Counted from the stretch's first letter, positions 43,617 through 53,052 are shown. The stretch is 64,000 nt of DNA from Mucilaginibacter sp. (GCF_025362475.1 NZ_JANYGH010000055.1:62001-126000), one strand, 5' to 3'. Translations and numbers: made by a program. Notes: generated by a model not told the origin, from the sequence alone.

Positions 43617-44753
43617 TTATGCGTTAACCAAACAAAGTTCTTTTACTTTGGCAACGGTAAAATCAACTTCATCTTTTGTGTTATATTTTGAGAAAGAAAA
43701 TCTAACCGAAGGCCGTGATGAGCTTGCCCCAATTGCTGTAAGTACATGTGAACCAATATCGGTACCAGAACTGCAGGCGCTGCCGCCAGAAGCCGAGATT
43801 CCAGAAATATCAAGATTGAATAACAGCATGTCAGCCATTTCCATTTCCGGAAAGGCAACGTTAAGCACTGTATACAAGCTCTTGTCCGCGTCAATTTCTC
43901 CATTAAAGTTTACACCAGGTATCTCGTTAGTCAATTTACCTATCATGTATGATTTTAAATTCTGGATGTGGGCCTGGTGTTGCTCCATTTCGGCATAAGC
44001 TATTTCAAGTGCTTTAGCCAGGCCTACTATACCATAAATGTTTTCGGTACCACCACGCATATTGCGTTCCTGGGCGCCACCATATATAAATGGCTTTATT
44101 TTAATGCGGTGGTTAATATGTAAAAAACCTACACCCTTTGGCCCATGCAATTTGTGACCGGCGCAAACTAAAAAATGAGTTTTAAGCTTGCCGAGGTCGT
44201 GGCGGTAATGTCCCATGGTTTGTACAGTATCGCAATGATAGATAGCGTTATAGGATTCGCATAGGTCGCCAATGCGATTCATATCCGATAGTGTACCTAT
44301 CTCATTATTAGCATGCATAATAGATACAAAACTGCGTTCGTTATCCTTAAGCAAGGTTTCCAGATGATCATAATCAACATTGCCTTTGCTATCAATATTA
44401 ACAAAACTCAATTTTATAATGCCCGATTTTTCCATCGCTTCCAGCGTATGGAGCACAGCATGATGTTCAATATGACTGGTTATGGCATGGGTAATGTTAT
44501 GATCAACAATGCCACAGCGGATTGCGGTATTATCAGCTTCGGTACCACTTGATGTGAAAAATATCTCTGCAGGCGAAGTATGCAGCAAGTTGGCAATGGT
44601 TTTGCGTGATCTTTCAACCAGGGTTCTTGCCTCACGGCCATGTGAGTGGATAGATGATGGATTGCCAAAATGGCTTTCCATTACTTTATACATTTCTTTT
44701 AAAACTTCCGGATCAAGCGGCGTTGTAGCAGCATTATCAAAATAAACACGCAT
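43617..44753 (-). CDS. Cysteine desulfurase (NifS/IscS type)
   Basis: This PLP enzyme takes sulfur from cysteine for Fe-S clusters and thiolated tRNA. It has 378 residues. It starts MRVYFDNAATTPLDPEVLKE; the PLP lysine is in CAGHKLHGPKGVGFLHI, and the catalytic Cys loop is SGGSACSSG, the short-insert pattern of the NifS/IscS group. SSGTEADN is a PLP-phosphate contact. It is a single gene 79 bp downstream of glmM, ending in a hairpin. Whether it is the main IscS or a tRNA-specific paralogue cannot be told here, though hscB, another Fe-S gene, is in the window at 52.4 kb. Confidence 0.95.
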   Translation of the reverse strand: MRVYFDNAATTPLDPEVLKEMYKVMESHFGNPSSIHSHGREARTLVERSRKTIANLLHTSPAEIFFTSSGTEADNTAIRCGIVDHNITHAITSHIEHHAVLHTLEAMEKSGIIKLSFVNIDSKGNVDYDHLETLLKDNERSFVSIMHANNEIGTLSDMNRIGDLCESYNAIYHCDTVQTMGHYRHDLGKLKTHFLVCAGHKLHGPKGVGFLHINHRIKIKPFIYGGAQERNMRGGTENIYGIVGLAKALEIAYAEMEQHQAHIQNLKSYMIGKLTNEIPGVNFNGEIDADKSLYTVLNVAFPEMEMADMLLFNLDISGISASGGSACSSGTDIGSHVLTAIGASSSRPSVRFSFSKYNTKDEVDFTVAKVKELCLVNA

Positions 44754-44783
44754 CTTATCTAATTAGTGAGTTGTTGAATTTGT

Positions 44784-44817
44784 GCGTTAGTGATTTTTTT
44801 GACCTTCAATCACTAAT
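44784..44817 (-). terminator. Hairpin between glmM and the cysteine desulfurase gene
   Basis: TTAGTGATT and AATCACTAA pair around a T-rich loop. The hairpin lies 15 bp beyond the glmM stop codon and is probably its terminator. Confidence 0.55.
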
Positions 44818-44831
44818 CGTTAATTCAATAG

Positions 44832-46214
44832 TTAATTCAAAATTTCTTTAATATCAGCAATTATCTTATTTGCTAATCCGTTTGCAACCGTTTCTGAGTT
44901 GCCTTCAGAGTAAATACGGATAATTGGTTCAGTGTTTGAACGGCGCAAATGTACCCATTCTTTATCAAATTCAATTTTTAGACCGTCAATGGTGGAGTGA
45001 GGTTGTTTATCGTATTTTTCTTCAACCTTGATTAAAAGGGCATCGATATCCATTTCGGGTGTTAAGGTTATCTTATTTTTAGATATAAAATAACCCGGAT
45101 ATGACCGGCGCAAGTTCGAAACCGACTTGCCAGATTTAGCCAAATGAGTTAAAAACAGAGCAATACCAACTAATGCATCACGGCCGTAATGCAGTTCGGG
45201 ATAAATTACGCCGCCATTACCTTCACCGCCAATAACCGCGTTAACTTCTTTCATTTTGTTAACTACGTTTACCTCACCTACGGCCGAAGCGTGGTATTCG
45301 CCACCGGCTTTTTCCGTAACGTCACGCAGAGCCCGGGTTGATGACAGGTTGGATACTGTGTTCCCCAAATTATGCTGTAAAACATAATCTGCAACTGCCA
45401 CCAGCGTGTATTCTTCGCCAAACATATTACCGTCTTCGCACACAAAGCAAAGGCGATCAACATCCGGATCAACAGCTATACCTAAATGAGCTCTTTTATT
45501 TAAAACCTCTTTTGATAAAGCGGTAAGATTCTCTGGAAGTGGTTCCGGGTTGTGAGGGAAATTGCCATCCGGTTCACAATACAATTCGTGAATAGTATTT
45601 ACCCCCAGGGCTTTTAGTAAAGCCGGTACAAAAATACCGCCTGTGGAGTTAACACAGTCAATTACTACATTAAAATCAGCTTTTTTGATTGCGTCAACAT
45701 CAACCAATGGCAGAGCCAGCACAAGGTCGATATGTTTTTGCAGCCAGCTGTCATCCTGGGTTATTTTACCCAGATCATTAACATCAGCATATGTAAAATC
45801 ACTGCTTTCTGCAATCTCCAATACTTCTTTACCATCGGCATCACTTATAAATTCACCATCGGCATTAAGCAATTTCAAGGCGTTCCATTGTTTTGGATTA
45901 TGGCTTGCAGTAAGGATAATTCCACCTGCAGCATGTTCGCCGGTTACAGCCAATTCTACAGTAGGCGTGGTTGACAGGCCAAGATCAATAACATCGATAC
46001 CTAATCCCTGCAGTGTGCCAATAACCAGGTTGTTTACCATGATGCCGGATAAACGTGCATCGCGGCCAATAACAATTTTCTTAATGCCAGATTTTTTGAC
46101 CGCCCAGGCACCATAGGCCGAAGTGAATTTTACAATATCCAGCGGTGTTAAACCATCGCCAACCGCACCACCGATGGTGCCGCGTATACCCGAAATTGAT
46201 TTTATAAGTGTCAA
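44832..46214 (-). CDS. glmM: Phosphoglucosamine mutase
   Basis: This enzyme interconverts glucosamine 6- and 1-phosphate for cell-wall precursor synthesis. The TTG at 46214 (TLIKSISGIRGTIGG) gives 460 residues, the family length. A frame extending to 46328 would start upstream of a perfect promoter box (46238-46245), so it is rejected. Motifs are the phosphoserine loop TASHNP (Ser near 104), the metal-binding DPDVDRL, GEGNGGVIYPELHYGRDALVG and the C-terminal phosphate-binding RRSNTEPIIRIYSE. The start has weak context, typical of Bacteroidota. Confidence 0.93.
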   Translation of the reverse strand: MTLIKSISGIRGTIGGAVGDGLTPLDIVKFTSAYGAWAVKKSGIKKIVIGRDARLSGIMVNNLVIGTLQGLGIDVIDLGLSTTPTVELAVTGEHAAGGIILTASHNPKQWNALKLLNADGEFISDADGKEVLEIAESSDFTYADVNDLGKITQDDSWLQKHIDLVLALPLVDVDAIKKADFNVVIDCVNSTGGIFVPALLKALGVNTIHELYCEPDGNFPHNPEPLPENLTALSKEVLNKRAHLGIAVDPDVDRLCFVCEDGNMFGEEYTLVAVADYVLQHNLGNTVSNLSSTRALRDVTEKAGGEYHASAVGEVNVVNKMKEVNAVIGGEGNGGVIYPELHYGRDALVGIALFLTHLAKSGKSVSNLRRSYPGYFISKNKITLTPEMDIDALLIKVEEKYDKQPHSTIDGLKIEFDKEWVHLRRSNTEPIIRIYSEGNSETVANGLANKIIADIKEILN

Positions 46215-46237
46215 GATGTTGTTGTTTTTTTGTACCA

Positions 46238-46245
46238 CAAAAGTA
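46238..46245 (-). promoter_or_regulatory. Candidate -7 box of glmM
   Basis: The minus strand reads TACTTTTG, an exact TAnnTTTG match, 24 bases upstream of the TTG start at 46214. It supports that start over any codon further upstream. Confidence 0.5.
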
Positions 46246-46459
46246 AGGTATTTAACCAATAGCAGGGTACAAATTATATTTTTCTGCAAACGTTTGCTCA
46301 GTAAAAAATGCCCAGAATAACTCAGCAAACAGCCTTATGACATTATTATAGTTTAATGAGCATAGGGTATCCTGTAGCTAAAGCATATTTACCTGTAAAC
46401 CAAAATGAGTTTAAAAGTTTATTAGCTCGCTATTATAAAACTTGTTTTAAAGTATTTAA

Positions 46460-46467
46460 TAACTTTG
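46460..46467 (+). promoter_or_regulatory. Candidate -7 box of the PAP2-ZIP operon
   Basis: TAACTTTG is an exact TAnnTTTG match with an upstream TTG at 46442-46444, 32 bases before the ATG at 46499. Confidence 0.5.
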
Positions 46468-46498
46468 AGCCGAAACTATAAAATTGACAATTACATCA

Positions 46499-47062
46499 AT
46501 GCCAGATTATATCTTACAGCTCGACCGGCATTTATTTTACTTTATCAACCATGACCTAACGAACCCATTTTTCGATTTGGTGATGCCCTGGCTGCGTAAT
46601 CCTAAATTCTGGATCCCGCTGTATATTTTCATTATTGTTTTTTGTTTGTGGCGATATAGAAAGGTAGGTGCGATTATTATTTTATTGCTGGCTACAACGG
46701 CTGGTTTTGCCGATTTTACAAGCGCCAGTATAATCAAGTACAATGTTAAGCGACTTCGCCCCTGCCGCGACCCTGTTGTAGGTATTACTGATATAAACCG
46801 CATCCCCTGCGGATCGGGTTATAGCTTCCCATCAACACACGCTACCGATCATTTTGCCATGGCTATATTTTTATGCCTCGTTTTTGGAAAAAAATGGCGC
46901 TGGGTGTGGTTTTTAGCAATTTTATGGGCCTCGCTGATTTGTTTTGCACAAGTATATGTTGGTGTGCATTTTCCGGTTGATGTGATCTGCGGAGCCATTT
47001 ACGGATCTGTGGTTGGTATCTTGTTTGCTTACCTGTTTAAAAAAATACAACCTGCGTTTTAA
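46499..47062 (+). CDS. PAP2-family membrane phosphatase
   Basis: The ATG at 46499 gives 187 residues (MPDYILQLDRHLFYFINHDL). About five membrane helices are seen. The PAP2 motifs are KYNVKRLRPCRDP, SFPSTHATDHFAM (Thr replaces the usual Gly of PSGH) and VYVGVHFPVDVICGA. Such proteins dephosphorylate undecaprenyl diphosphate or phosphatidic acid. Its stop overlaps the start of the ZIP gene by one base (TAATG), so the two are coupled. It is a different subfamily from the secreted PAP2 enzyme at 20.7 kb. Confidence 0.92.
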   Translation: MPDYILQLDRHLFYFINHDLTNPFFDLVMPWLRNPKFWIPLYIFIIVFCLWRYRKVGAIIILLLATTAGFADFTSASIIKYNVKRLRPCRDPVVGITDINRIPCGSGYSFPSTHATDHFAMAIFLCLVFGKKWRWVWFLAILWASLICFAQVYVGVHFPVDVICGAIYGSVVGILFAYLFKKIQPAF

Positions 47063-47778
47063 TGGAGATCTGGAAAGTTTTAATATTGTTTTTAAGTGCC
47101 TCATGCGGCGGATTAGCCGTTTTTCTTTTTAAAGGTGATAACCATAAAATGCTGAAACTGGTACTCTCGTTTAGCGGGGCATACCTGTTTGGTATAACTG
47201 TTTTACATTTAATTCCTGATGCCTATCATGGCAATGATAATTATGTAGGTGTATTTATATTGATCGGTTTCCTGTTCCAGATAGTACTGGAACAATTCTC
47301 AGATGGGATTGAGCATGGTCATATGCACAGGCATACCCATGATCTGGCTATGTTTCCTGTTGGTATTATGGTGAGCCTTTGCCTGCATGCTTTTCTTGAA
47401 GGTATGCCGTTGGCGCAGGGAAACCAAAATCAATTGGTTTATGGCATAGCATTACATCATATACCAGCCTCTTTTGCTTTAGGTACCGTGTTGTTAACTA
47501 ATAAACAGGGAAAACAAAAGACTGTATTTTTTATCTTGCTATTTGCTGTAATGGCGCCCGCCGGATATTTTTTTAGCAATGCATTAAGTACCGGCGATAT
47601 TGGTAACCTGCAGCATTACTTTAACCGGATAATGGGTATAGTTATTGGAATATTTCTGCATATTTCCACCACCATCCTATTTGAATCAAGTGCCGATCAT
47701 AGATTTAACTTGCGGAAGATGATGGCAGTGTTGTTGGGTGTTGCTATTGCGCTGGTTGGATTTTTGGGAGAGTTATAA
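47062..47778 (+). CDS. ZIP family metal transporter
   Basis: This 238-residue membrane protein has about eight helices. A His-rich loop (GIEHGHMHRHTHD) and the TM4/TM5 metal-binding segments HAFLEGMPL and IALHHIPASFALG identify a ZIP importer of zinc or another divalent metal. It is translationally coupled to the PAP2 gene and followed by a strong hairpin at 47781-47820. Confidence 0.93.
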   Translation: MEIWKVLILFLSASCGGLAVFLFKGDNHKMLKLVLSFSGAYLFGITVLHLIPDAYHGNDNYVGVFILIGFLFQIVLEQFSDGIEHGHMHRHTHDLAMFPVGIMVSLCLHAFLEGMPLAQGNQNQLVYGIALHHIPASFALGTVLLTNKQGKQKTVFFILLFAVMAPAGYFFSNALSTGDIGNLQHYFNRIMGIVIGIFLHISTTILFESSADHRFNLRKMMAVLLGVAIALVGFLGEL

Positions 47779-47780
47779 TA

Positions 47781-47826
47781 TAAGTTCAAGCCATCCTTAA
47801 AGGACGGTCGCTTGAACTTATTGTTT
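47781..47826. terminator. Bidirectional terminator between ZIP and M20 genes
   Basis: TAAGTTCAAGC (47781-47791) and GCTTGAACTTA (47810-47820) pair perfectly, with an inner CC-CCTT / AAGG-GG stem, followed by TTGTTT on the plus strand. It lies between convergent stop codons. Confidence 0.8.
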
Positions 47827-48889
47827 AATTTATGCTTTCTAACATCTTAATATACAATTCAATACCTTCCCTTATTTCATCTACATATACAAATTCATCC
47901 GCTGTATGTGAACGTGCTGAATCACCCGGACCCACTTTTATTGATGGGATATCCAACAGTGATTGATCAGATGTGGTTGGCGACCCATAAGTTGTTCGGC
48001 CTAAAGCAATACCAGCCTGCACAATAGCGTGTTCCATTGGTATGGATGATGGTTTTAAGCGAATGGATCTTGGTTTAACATCACAATTTACATGCTGGCG
48101 AATGATCTCCAATACTTCCTCGTTACGGTAAGCATCAGTAACCCGCACATCAACCGTAAATATGCAGCTGGCTGGTACAACATTATGTTGCGAGCCGGCA
48201 TTGATAATGGTTACAGACATTTTTATAGGTCCAAACACTTCTGATTCCTTTGGGAATTTGAAACTGCGGAACCATTCAATATCTGCCAATGCCTTGTAAA
48301 TAGCGTTTTCACCCTCCTCGCGGGCGGCATGCCCCGCCCTGCCATGTGCGGTGCAATCAAGTACCATTAAACCGCGTTCGGCTATGGCTAATTGCATTAA
48401 GGTAGGTTCTCCTACTATTCCAAAATCCAGTTTACCCAATTCAGGTATGATCAATTCCAGTCCGTTTACTCCGGAGATTTCTTCTTCGGCAGTAGTAGCT
48501 AAGCAAAAATTGTACTTTAAGTTTTCCTTGTCATGAAAATAAAGAAACACCGCGATAAGTGATACCAGGCAACCGCCTGCGTCGTTACTGCCAAGACCAA
48601 AAAGTTTGCCATCTTCAATTTTGGCATCATAAGGATCGCGGGTATAGCCCGAATTTGGTTTTACCGTATCATGATGTGAATTGAGCAGAATTGTAGGTTT
48701 TGCCGGGTCAAAATGTTTGTTCCAGGCCCATATATTGTTTAGTTTACGATGGGTTGTTACTTCATGCTGCTGCAAAAATTCATTAATAAGATCGGCAGTA
48801 CGGTCCTCCTCTTTGCTAAAGGATGGTATAGATATAAGTTGCTGCAGTAAAGTAACTGCCAGTTGAAATAAATTGTTGCTATCGGTCAT
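47825..48889 (-). CDS. M20 family metallopeptidase, ArgE/acetylcitrulline deacetylase-like
   Basis: The ATG at 48889 (MTDSNNLFQLAVTLLQQLIS) gives 354 residues; a further in-frame ATG at 48910 is possible. The metal-binding residues are visible in LLNSHHDTVKPN, LGSNDAGGCL, TTAEEEISG, VGEPTLMQ and SHTADEFVYVDE. In Bacteroidota this type removes the acetyl group from acetylornithine or acetylcitrulline in arginine synthesis; that assignment is by family only. No other arginine gene is near. A perfect -7 box lies at 48924-48931. Confidence 0.87.
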   Translation of the reverse strand: MTDSNNLFQLAVTLLQQLISIPSFSKEEDRTADLINEFLQQHEVTTHRKLNNIWAWNKHFDPAKPTILLNSHHDTVKPNSGYTRDPYDAKIEDGKLFGLGSNDAGGCLVSLIAVFLYFHDKENLKYNFCLATTAEEEISGVNGLELIIPELGKLDFGIVGEPTLMQLAIAERGLMVLDCTAHGRAGHAAREEGENAIYKALADIEWFRSFKFPKESEVFGPIKMSVTIINAGSQHNVVPASCIFTVDVRVTDAYRNEEVLEIIRQHVNCDVKPRSIRLKPSSIPMEHAIVQAGIALGRTTYGSPTTSDQSLLDIPSIKVGPGDSARSHTADEFVYVDEIREGIELYIKMLESIN

Positions 48890-48923
48890 AGATGTTGGGC
48901 TAACTCCCATAATGTTAAGTGGG

Positions 48924-48931
48924 CAAAATTA
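48924..48931 (-). promoter_or_regulatory. Candidate -7 box of the M20 gene
   Basis: The minus strand reads TAATTTTG, an exact TAnnTTTG match, 34 bases upstream of the ATG at 48889. Confidence 0.45.
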
Positions 48932-49200
48932 ATATTTTTTATGTAACGGCGGTGATAAACGGATGGTATAAAATAACCGGGGCAGCTTTAACATTATAGC
49001 ATTGAGATGGCATACATCTACAATAAAAATAAAAAATACCATCTTCCTGGCCGGGTAAGCTGGTAAGCCACAAACCAATATTTATTGTGAAAATGGTTAT
49101 AAACTACATTGTTAAATCGCCTGGAAACCCGAAACACATTAGCTCTCCGGAGTACCGTTAAAAAGCTACAATAAAAAACTGGCACATCTTAAAACTCAAA

Positions 49201-50505
49201 TTAATCCTCTTCCATTTTGGAGTGCTTTCTTGTATCGTTCATGGAAATATAGAGTACAAGGGATAAGGCAATACAAACGGTTACATACCAATAAAACCAT
49301 TGTGGATGATGATGATTTTTGAATAACAGGGCGATGTATTCCGCCGTTCCACCAAACATGGATACTGCTATGGCATAAGGGAAACCTACCCCGAGGGCAC
49401 GCACATTTGCAGGAAATAGTTCGGCCTTAACAACAGCATTGATTGATGTATAGCCGCTCACTATGATCAACGCGCACAAAATGAGCGCAAAAGCCACCCA
49501 AACATCTTTGGTATGGCTTAACAGGGTAAGGATGGGTATAGTACTAACTGTTCCCAATACACCAAAGCCGATCAACAGCGGTTTGCGGCCTATCTTATCT
49601 GAAAGTAAACCAAAAACGGGCTGAACAAGCATAAAAACAACCAAGGTAAGTGTTGATATTAATGTAGCGCTGGCTTTGCTAAAACCCGAACTATTTACCA
49701 GGAACTTTTGCATATAGGTGGTAAACGTATAAAAAGCCAGGGTACCACCAATGGTTAAACCAATAACAGTAAGTACGGCCTTTGGGTGTTTGGCTAATGC
49801 GCTTATGGTACCATGCATGGAGTCACTTTGATCTTTTTCTTTGGTGAATGATGCCGATTCCTGCAAGTTGCGCCTGAGATACATGGTAATAACGGCTAAA
49901 AAAGCTCCTATGCCAAAAGGGATTCTCCACCCCCAGTCATGTAATTGTTGTTCGGTTAAAAATGCACGTTGCAATAAAATGAGTACGCCGAGGGCAAGCA
50001 ACTGCCCCATTATGAGCGTTACGTATTGAAAACTGGAATAAAAACCCCGGCGCTTTTTGCCCGCAATTTCACTAAGGTAGGTGGCACTGGTGCCGTACTC
50101 TCCTCCTACGCTTAAACCCTGGATGATACGGGCTATCACCAATAAAACAGGAGCGGCAACACCAATAGATTTATAGCCAGGTGTAACAGCGATGATGAGC
50201 GAGCCTACACTCATTAGCAATACTGATGTTGTTAACGCTGTTTTGCGGCCGCGTTTATCAGCAAATGTACCCATCAACCAACCACCAATTGGGCGCATTA
50301 AAAAGCCGATAGCAAAAATACCGGCTGTGTTTAATAACTGTACAGTTTCATTTTCCTTAGGAAAAAAGGCATCCGAAAAATAGAGGGAAAATGCCGTGTA
50401 AACATACCAATCATACCACTCAACCAAATTACCCAACGAACCTGCAATAATTGATTTAATACGGCCACCCGTTGTTTTGGGAAGCGTTATGGTAGAATTA
50501 GTCAT
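49201..50505 (-). CDS. MFS transporter, metabolite:H+ symporter (MHS) family
   Basis: This 434-residue membrane protein has twelve helices. AGSLGNLVEWYDWYVYTAFS at the N-terminus and GWLMGTFADKRGRKTAL after TM2 are signatures of MHS symporters such as KgtP (2-oxoglutarate) and ProP. GLSVGGEYGTSATYLSE and RRGFYSSFQYVTLIMGQLLA are further hallmarks. It probably imports a carboxylate or osmolyte. It is transcribed alone. Confidence 0.93.
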   Translation of the reverse strand: MTNSTITLPKTTGGRIKSIIAGSLGNLVEWYDWYVYTAFSLYFSDAFFPKENETVQLLNTAGIFAIGFLMRPIGGWLMGTFADKRGRKTALTTSVLLMSVGSLIIAVTPGYKSIGVAAPVLLVIARIIQGLSVGGEYGTSATYLSEIAGKKRRGFYSSFQYVTLIMGQLLALGVLILLQRAFLTEQQLHDWGWRIPFGIGAFLAVITMYLRRNLQESASFTKEKDQSDSMHGTISALAKHPKAVLTVIGLTIGGTLAFYTFTTYMQKFLVNSSGFSKASATLISTLTLVVFMLVQPVFGLLSDKIGRKPLLIGFGVLGTVSTIPILTLLSHTKDVWVAFALILCALIIVSGYTSINAVVKAELFPANVRALGVGFPYAIAVSMFGGTAEYIALLFKNHHHPQWFYWYVTVCIALSLVLYISMNDTRKHSKMEED

Positions 50506-50524
50506 ATTTTAGATGGGGTATGAT

Positions 50525-50559
50525 CAAAGCATAAATGTAAGAGATAAATTTAATTCAAA
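50525..50559 (-). promoter_or_regulatory. Candidate promoter of the MHS transporter gene
   Basis: The minus strand has TTTG (50556-50559) and, after 22 bases, TATGCTTTG (50525-50533), one base longer than TAnnTTTG. It is 20 bases before the ATG. Confidence 0.35.
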
Positions 50560-50640
50560 CCGCTTATGTAAATGATTCTGTTGTCAATTTATCCCCTTCT
50601 GCTAATGGTCACTACCGCCACCATAAATTGCCCCTTATGA

Positions 50641-51627
50641 TCAGTGCTTGCTCATACCAATGGACGAGGAACTACTCCCCTCATAGTTGCCAAGGTTTTG
50701 CAGCATATCGGCAGTCATGCTTTTTAGGTCATAAGCCGGAGCCCAGCCCCAGTCATTCGCTGCCTGCTGGTCGTCAATAGATTCGGGCCAGCTATCCGCA
50801 ATAGATTGTCTCATGTCCGGTTGGTACGTTATCGTCAAAGGCAGAAGAGTATTGATTTGCGCGGCTAGTTCTGCAGGCGTGAAGCTTATCCCGGCAAGGT
50901 TATAGGAAGATCGGATAGATAAATTTTCAGCGGGCGCATCCATTAGTTGCAAAGTGGCCCTAACAGCATCTGGCATATAAAGCATTGGCAGTCGCGTTTG
51001 CTCACCCAGGTAGCATTCGTAATAACCCTTGCCTACCGCCTGGTGGAATATATCAACAGCGTAATCAGTTGTACCTCCGCCGGCTTGTGCAGAATGACTA
51101 ATCAACCCCGGATAGCGCAAGCTGCGTACATCCAGTCCGTATTGTTTATGATAATACCGGCACCAATGCTCTCCGGCTGCTTTGCTTACCCCGTAAACAG
51201 TAGTTGGTTCAATAAGAGCATACTGGCCGCAAAGCTGTTTAGGCGATTCCGGCCCAAAGACAGCTATACTGCTTGGCCAAAAAACTTGCTGTAGCTTCTC
51301 CATACGGGCAACTTCCAATACATTAAGCAAGCTTTGCATATTCAAATCCCATGCACCCAGCGGATTTTTTTCGCCATTAGCAGATAATACCGCTGCAAGA
51401 TGATAGATATGGGTAACATTCAAACTGGTTACCAATTTTTGAAGTTCGTGCGTGTCCAACACATCAAGGCGGAAATACGGACCTTCTGCGGAAGAAGTTT
51501 CATCAATGCTACGGATATCTGTAGCTATCACCCGCTCGCGGCCATATTTATCCCGCAATACTTTTACCAGCTCCGTACCAATTTGCCCACAGGCTCCTGT
51601 AACCAGGATAATCTCTTGATGATTCAT
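50641..51627 (-). CDS. L-threonine 3-dehydrogenase, SDR (epimerase-like) type
   Basis: This 328-residue protein of the extended SDR fold has the NAD motif TGACGQIG near residue 10, DVLDTHE, a catalytic Tyr-x-x-x-Lys in TTVYGVSKAAGEHW, and GGGTTDYAVDIFHQAVGKG. The last is characteristic of the NAD-dependent L-threonine 3-dehydrogenases found in Flavobacterium and Cupriavidus. It oxidises threonine to 2-amino-3-oxobutyrate. The C-terminus ends in a Ser-rich tail (NYEGSSSSSIGM). A divergent Lrp/AsnC regulator across a 156-bp spacer probably controls it. The partner ligase gene kbl is not adjacent. Confidence 0.9.
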   Translation of the reverse strand: MNHQEIILVTGACGQIGTELVKVLRDKYGRERVIATDIRSIDETSSAEGPYFRLDVLDTHELQKLVTSLNVTHIYHLAAVLSANGEKNPLGAWDLNMQSLLNVLEVARMEKLQQVFWPSSIAVFGPESPKQLCGQYALIEPTTVYGVSKAAGEHWCRYYHKQYGLDVRSLRYPGLISHSAQAGGGTTDYAVDIFHQAVGKGYYECYLGEQTRLPMLYMPDAVRATLQLMDAPAENLSIRSSYNLAGISFTPAELAAQINTLLPLTITYQPDMRQSIADSWPESIDDQQAANDWGWAPAYDLKSMTADMLQNLGNYEGSSSSSIGMSKH

Positions 51628-51749
51628 TTATATAGGATAATAGTTGCGTCAAAATTCACATTTACAATAATATATTGCTACTTAATTTTTTTATTTGGTT
51701 TATTTAATCTAAAAATAGGTTTTTTAGGGTTAAATAGTGCGTAATTAAT

Positions 51750-51757
51750 TAAGTTTG
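51750..51757 (+). promoter_or_regulatory. Candidate -7 box of the Lrp-type gene
   Basis: TAAGTTTG is an exact TAnnTTTG match 26 bases before the ATG at 51784. No clear -33 TTTG is present, which would fit a regulated promoter. Confidence 0.4.
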
Positions 51758-51783
51758 ATTGTTAATGTGGAAAATCTAATCAT

Positions 51784-52287
51784 ATGCTTCATCAACTCGA
51801 TAACACAGATATCAGCATCCTGAAGATATTACAGGAGAACGCTCGACTCACTAATCAGGAAATAGCCGACAAATTGCACAAAACAGCCTCACCCATATAT
51901 AGAAGAATTAAACGCCTGGAGGAAGAAGGTTTCATCAAAAAATATGTGGCTGTGCTGGATCCAAAAAAAATAGACCGCGGTTTGATGGCCTTTACCCATG
52001 TACAGCTTAAAGATCACTCCCAGGATAGTTTAAGAAATTTTGAACAGGCCATTATTCAGTTACCAGAAGTATTGGAATGTTATCACATGACAGGGGCTTT
52101 TGATTTTATATTGCGTGTAGCCGTAAAGGATCTGGATGCCTATCACCAATTTCTGATGCATGAATTGTTTGGCATCATGGCCATCGGGTCGGTTCAAAGT
52201 ACGCTGGTGATGAAACAATCTAAACATGAAGCCGCGTTTCCTATAGATGTACCGTCGAATCCTTTTCCTTCTGCCGGTAAAAGTTAA
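51784..52287 (+). CDS. Lrp/AsnC family transcriptional regulator
   Basis: This 167-residue protein has an N-terminal helix-turn-helix (DISILKILQENARLTNQEIA, then KTASPIYRRIKRLEEEGFI) and a C-terminal RAM ligand-binding domain (MAFTHVQLKDHS, then YHMTGAFDFILRVAVKDLDA). It is divergent from L-threonine 3-dehydrogenase and likely controls that gene in response to threonine or a related amino acid. This pairing is known from other bacteria. The last residues are a short extension with Ser and Pro. Confidence 0.95.
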   Translation: MLHQLDNTDISILKILQENARLTNQEIADKLHKTASPIYRRIKRLEEEGFIKKYVAVLDPKKIDRGLMAFTHVQLKDHSQDSLRNFEQAIIQLPEVLECYHMTGAFDFILRVAVKDLDAYHQFLMHELFGIMAIGSVQSTLVMKQSKHEAAFPIDVPSNPFPSAGKS

Positions 52288-52418
52288 ACGGGTGTAATGA
52301 AAGTAATTGCTGAGGGTTACTGTTGCTCCTGTTTGAGGATTTATTAGAATTTGATGGGTTAATGATGTTCCAAGCACTGAAATTCGTAAAAGCGGATATT
52401 ATTAGTGAAATTCGTGTT

Positions 52419-52943
52419 ATGAATTATTTTGAGTTTTATGGCATACCCGAGTCTTTCCATATTGAACCGGCTACGCTAAAAAAAAAGTTTTATGAGCTAA
52501 GTAAACTTTATCACCCCGATTTTTATGCCGGAGAAGATGAAGCTAAACAACAGGAAATATTGGAACTATCCACCCTAAATAATAAAGCTTACCAAGTTTT
52601 AACCGACCCGGCGCGCAGAATGGAGTACATTTTAAAGCTGCATGACCTGGTTTCTGAGGGTGCAAAACCACAATTACCGGCAGATTTTTTAATAGAAATG
52701 ATGGATATTAATGAACGCCTGATGGAAGTTGACGACTCGGGAGAGTTAGGATCTATAACAGCGGAAGTGCTTGCTATTGAGGGGGATATTAATGAAAAAT
52801 TATCCGGATTAACTGCGGGTTATACCAAGCTTGACCATAGTGCGCAGGAAGAACGCCGCATAAAAATTGCAGATATTTATTATAGACAAAAATATTTGTT
52901 GCGAATTAAAGAGAGTTTAGATACATTTGCAGCCCGCCTGTAA
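52419..52943 (+). CDS. hscB: Fe-S cluster co-chaperone HscB
   Basis: The ATG at 52419 (MNYFEFYGIPESFHIEPATL) gives 174 residues; frames opening upstream at 52323 lack conserved sequence. The J-domain carries the HPD motif at residues 32-34 (KLYHPDFYAGED), which stimulates the ATPase of the HscA/DnaK partner. NNKAYQVLTDPARRMEYILKL and a C-terminal helical domain complete the protein. It acts in cluster transfer from IscU. The partner hscA is not in the window. It is immediately followed by tRNA-Leu. Confidence 0.95.
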   Translation: MNYFEFYGIPESFHIEPATLKKKFYELSKLYHPDFYAGEDEAKQQEILELSTLNNKAYQVLTDPARRMEYILKLHDLVSEGAKPQLPADFLIEMMDINERLMEVDDSGELGSITAEVLAIEGDINEKLSGLTAGYTKLDHSAQEERRIKIADIYYRQKYLLRIKESLDTFAARL

Positions 52944-52972
52944 GGGATCAACGATCACATTACAGCATAGTA

Positions 52973-53052
52973 GCCCAGCTGGCGGAATTGGTAGACGCGC
53001 TGGTCTCAAACACCTGTGGGAAACCGTGCCGGTTCGACTCCGGCGCTGGGTA
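52973..53052 (+). tRNA. tRNA-Leu (anticodon CAA)
   Basis: The acceptor arms GCCCAGC (52973-52979) and GCTGGGT (53045-53051) pair, with a G-U at the first position. The D-arm region GGCGGAATTGGTAGAC, the anticodon loop CTCAAAC (anticodon CAA), a long variable arm and the T-arm GGTTCGACTCC are all visible. The variable arm fits the class II Leu type. CCA is not encoded. Confidence 0.95.

Noticed and set aside
46215..46328. N-terminal extension of glmM
   Set aside because: The extra 38 codons have no family similarity and lie upstream of an exact TAnnTTTG promoter box at 46238-46245.
52323..52418. N-terminal extension of hscB
   Set aside because: The added 32 residues are hydrophobic and irregular, and HscB proteins begin at MNYFEFYGIP-like sequence.
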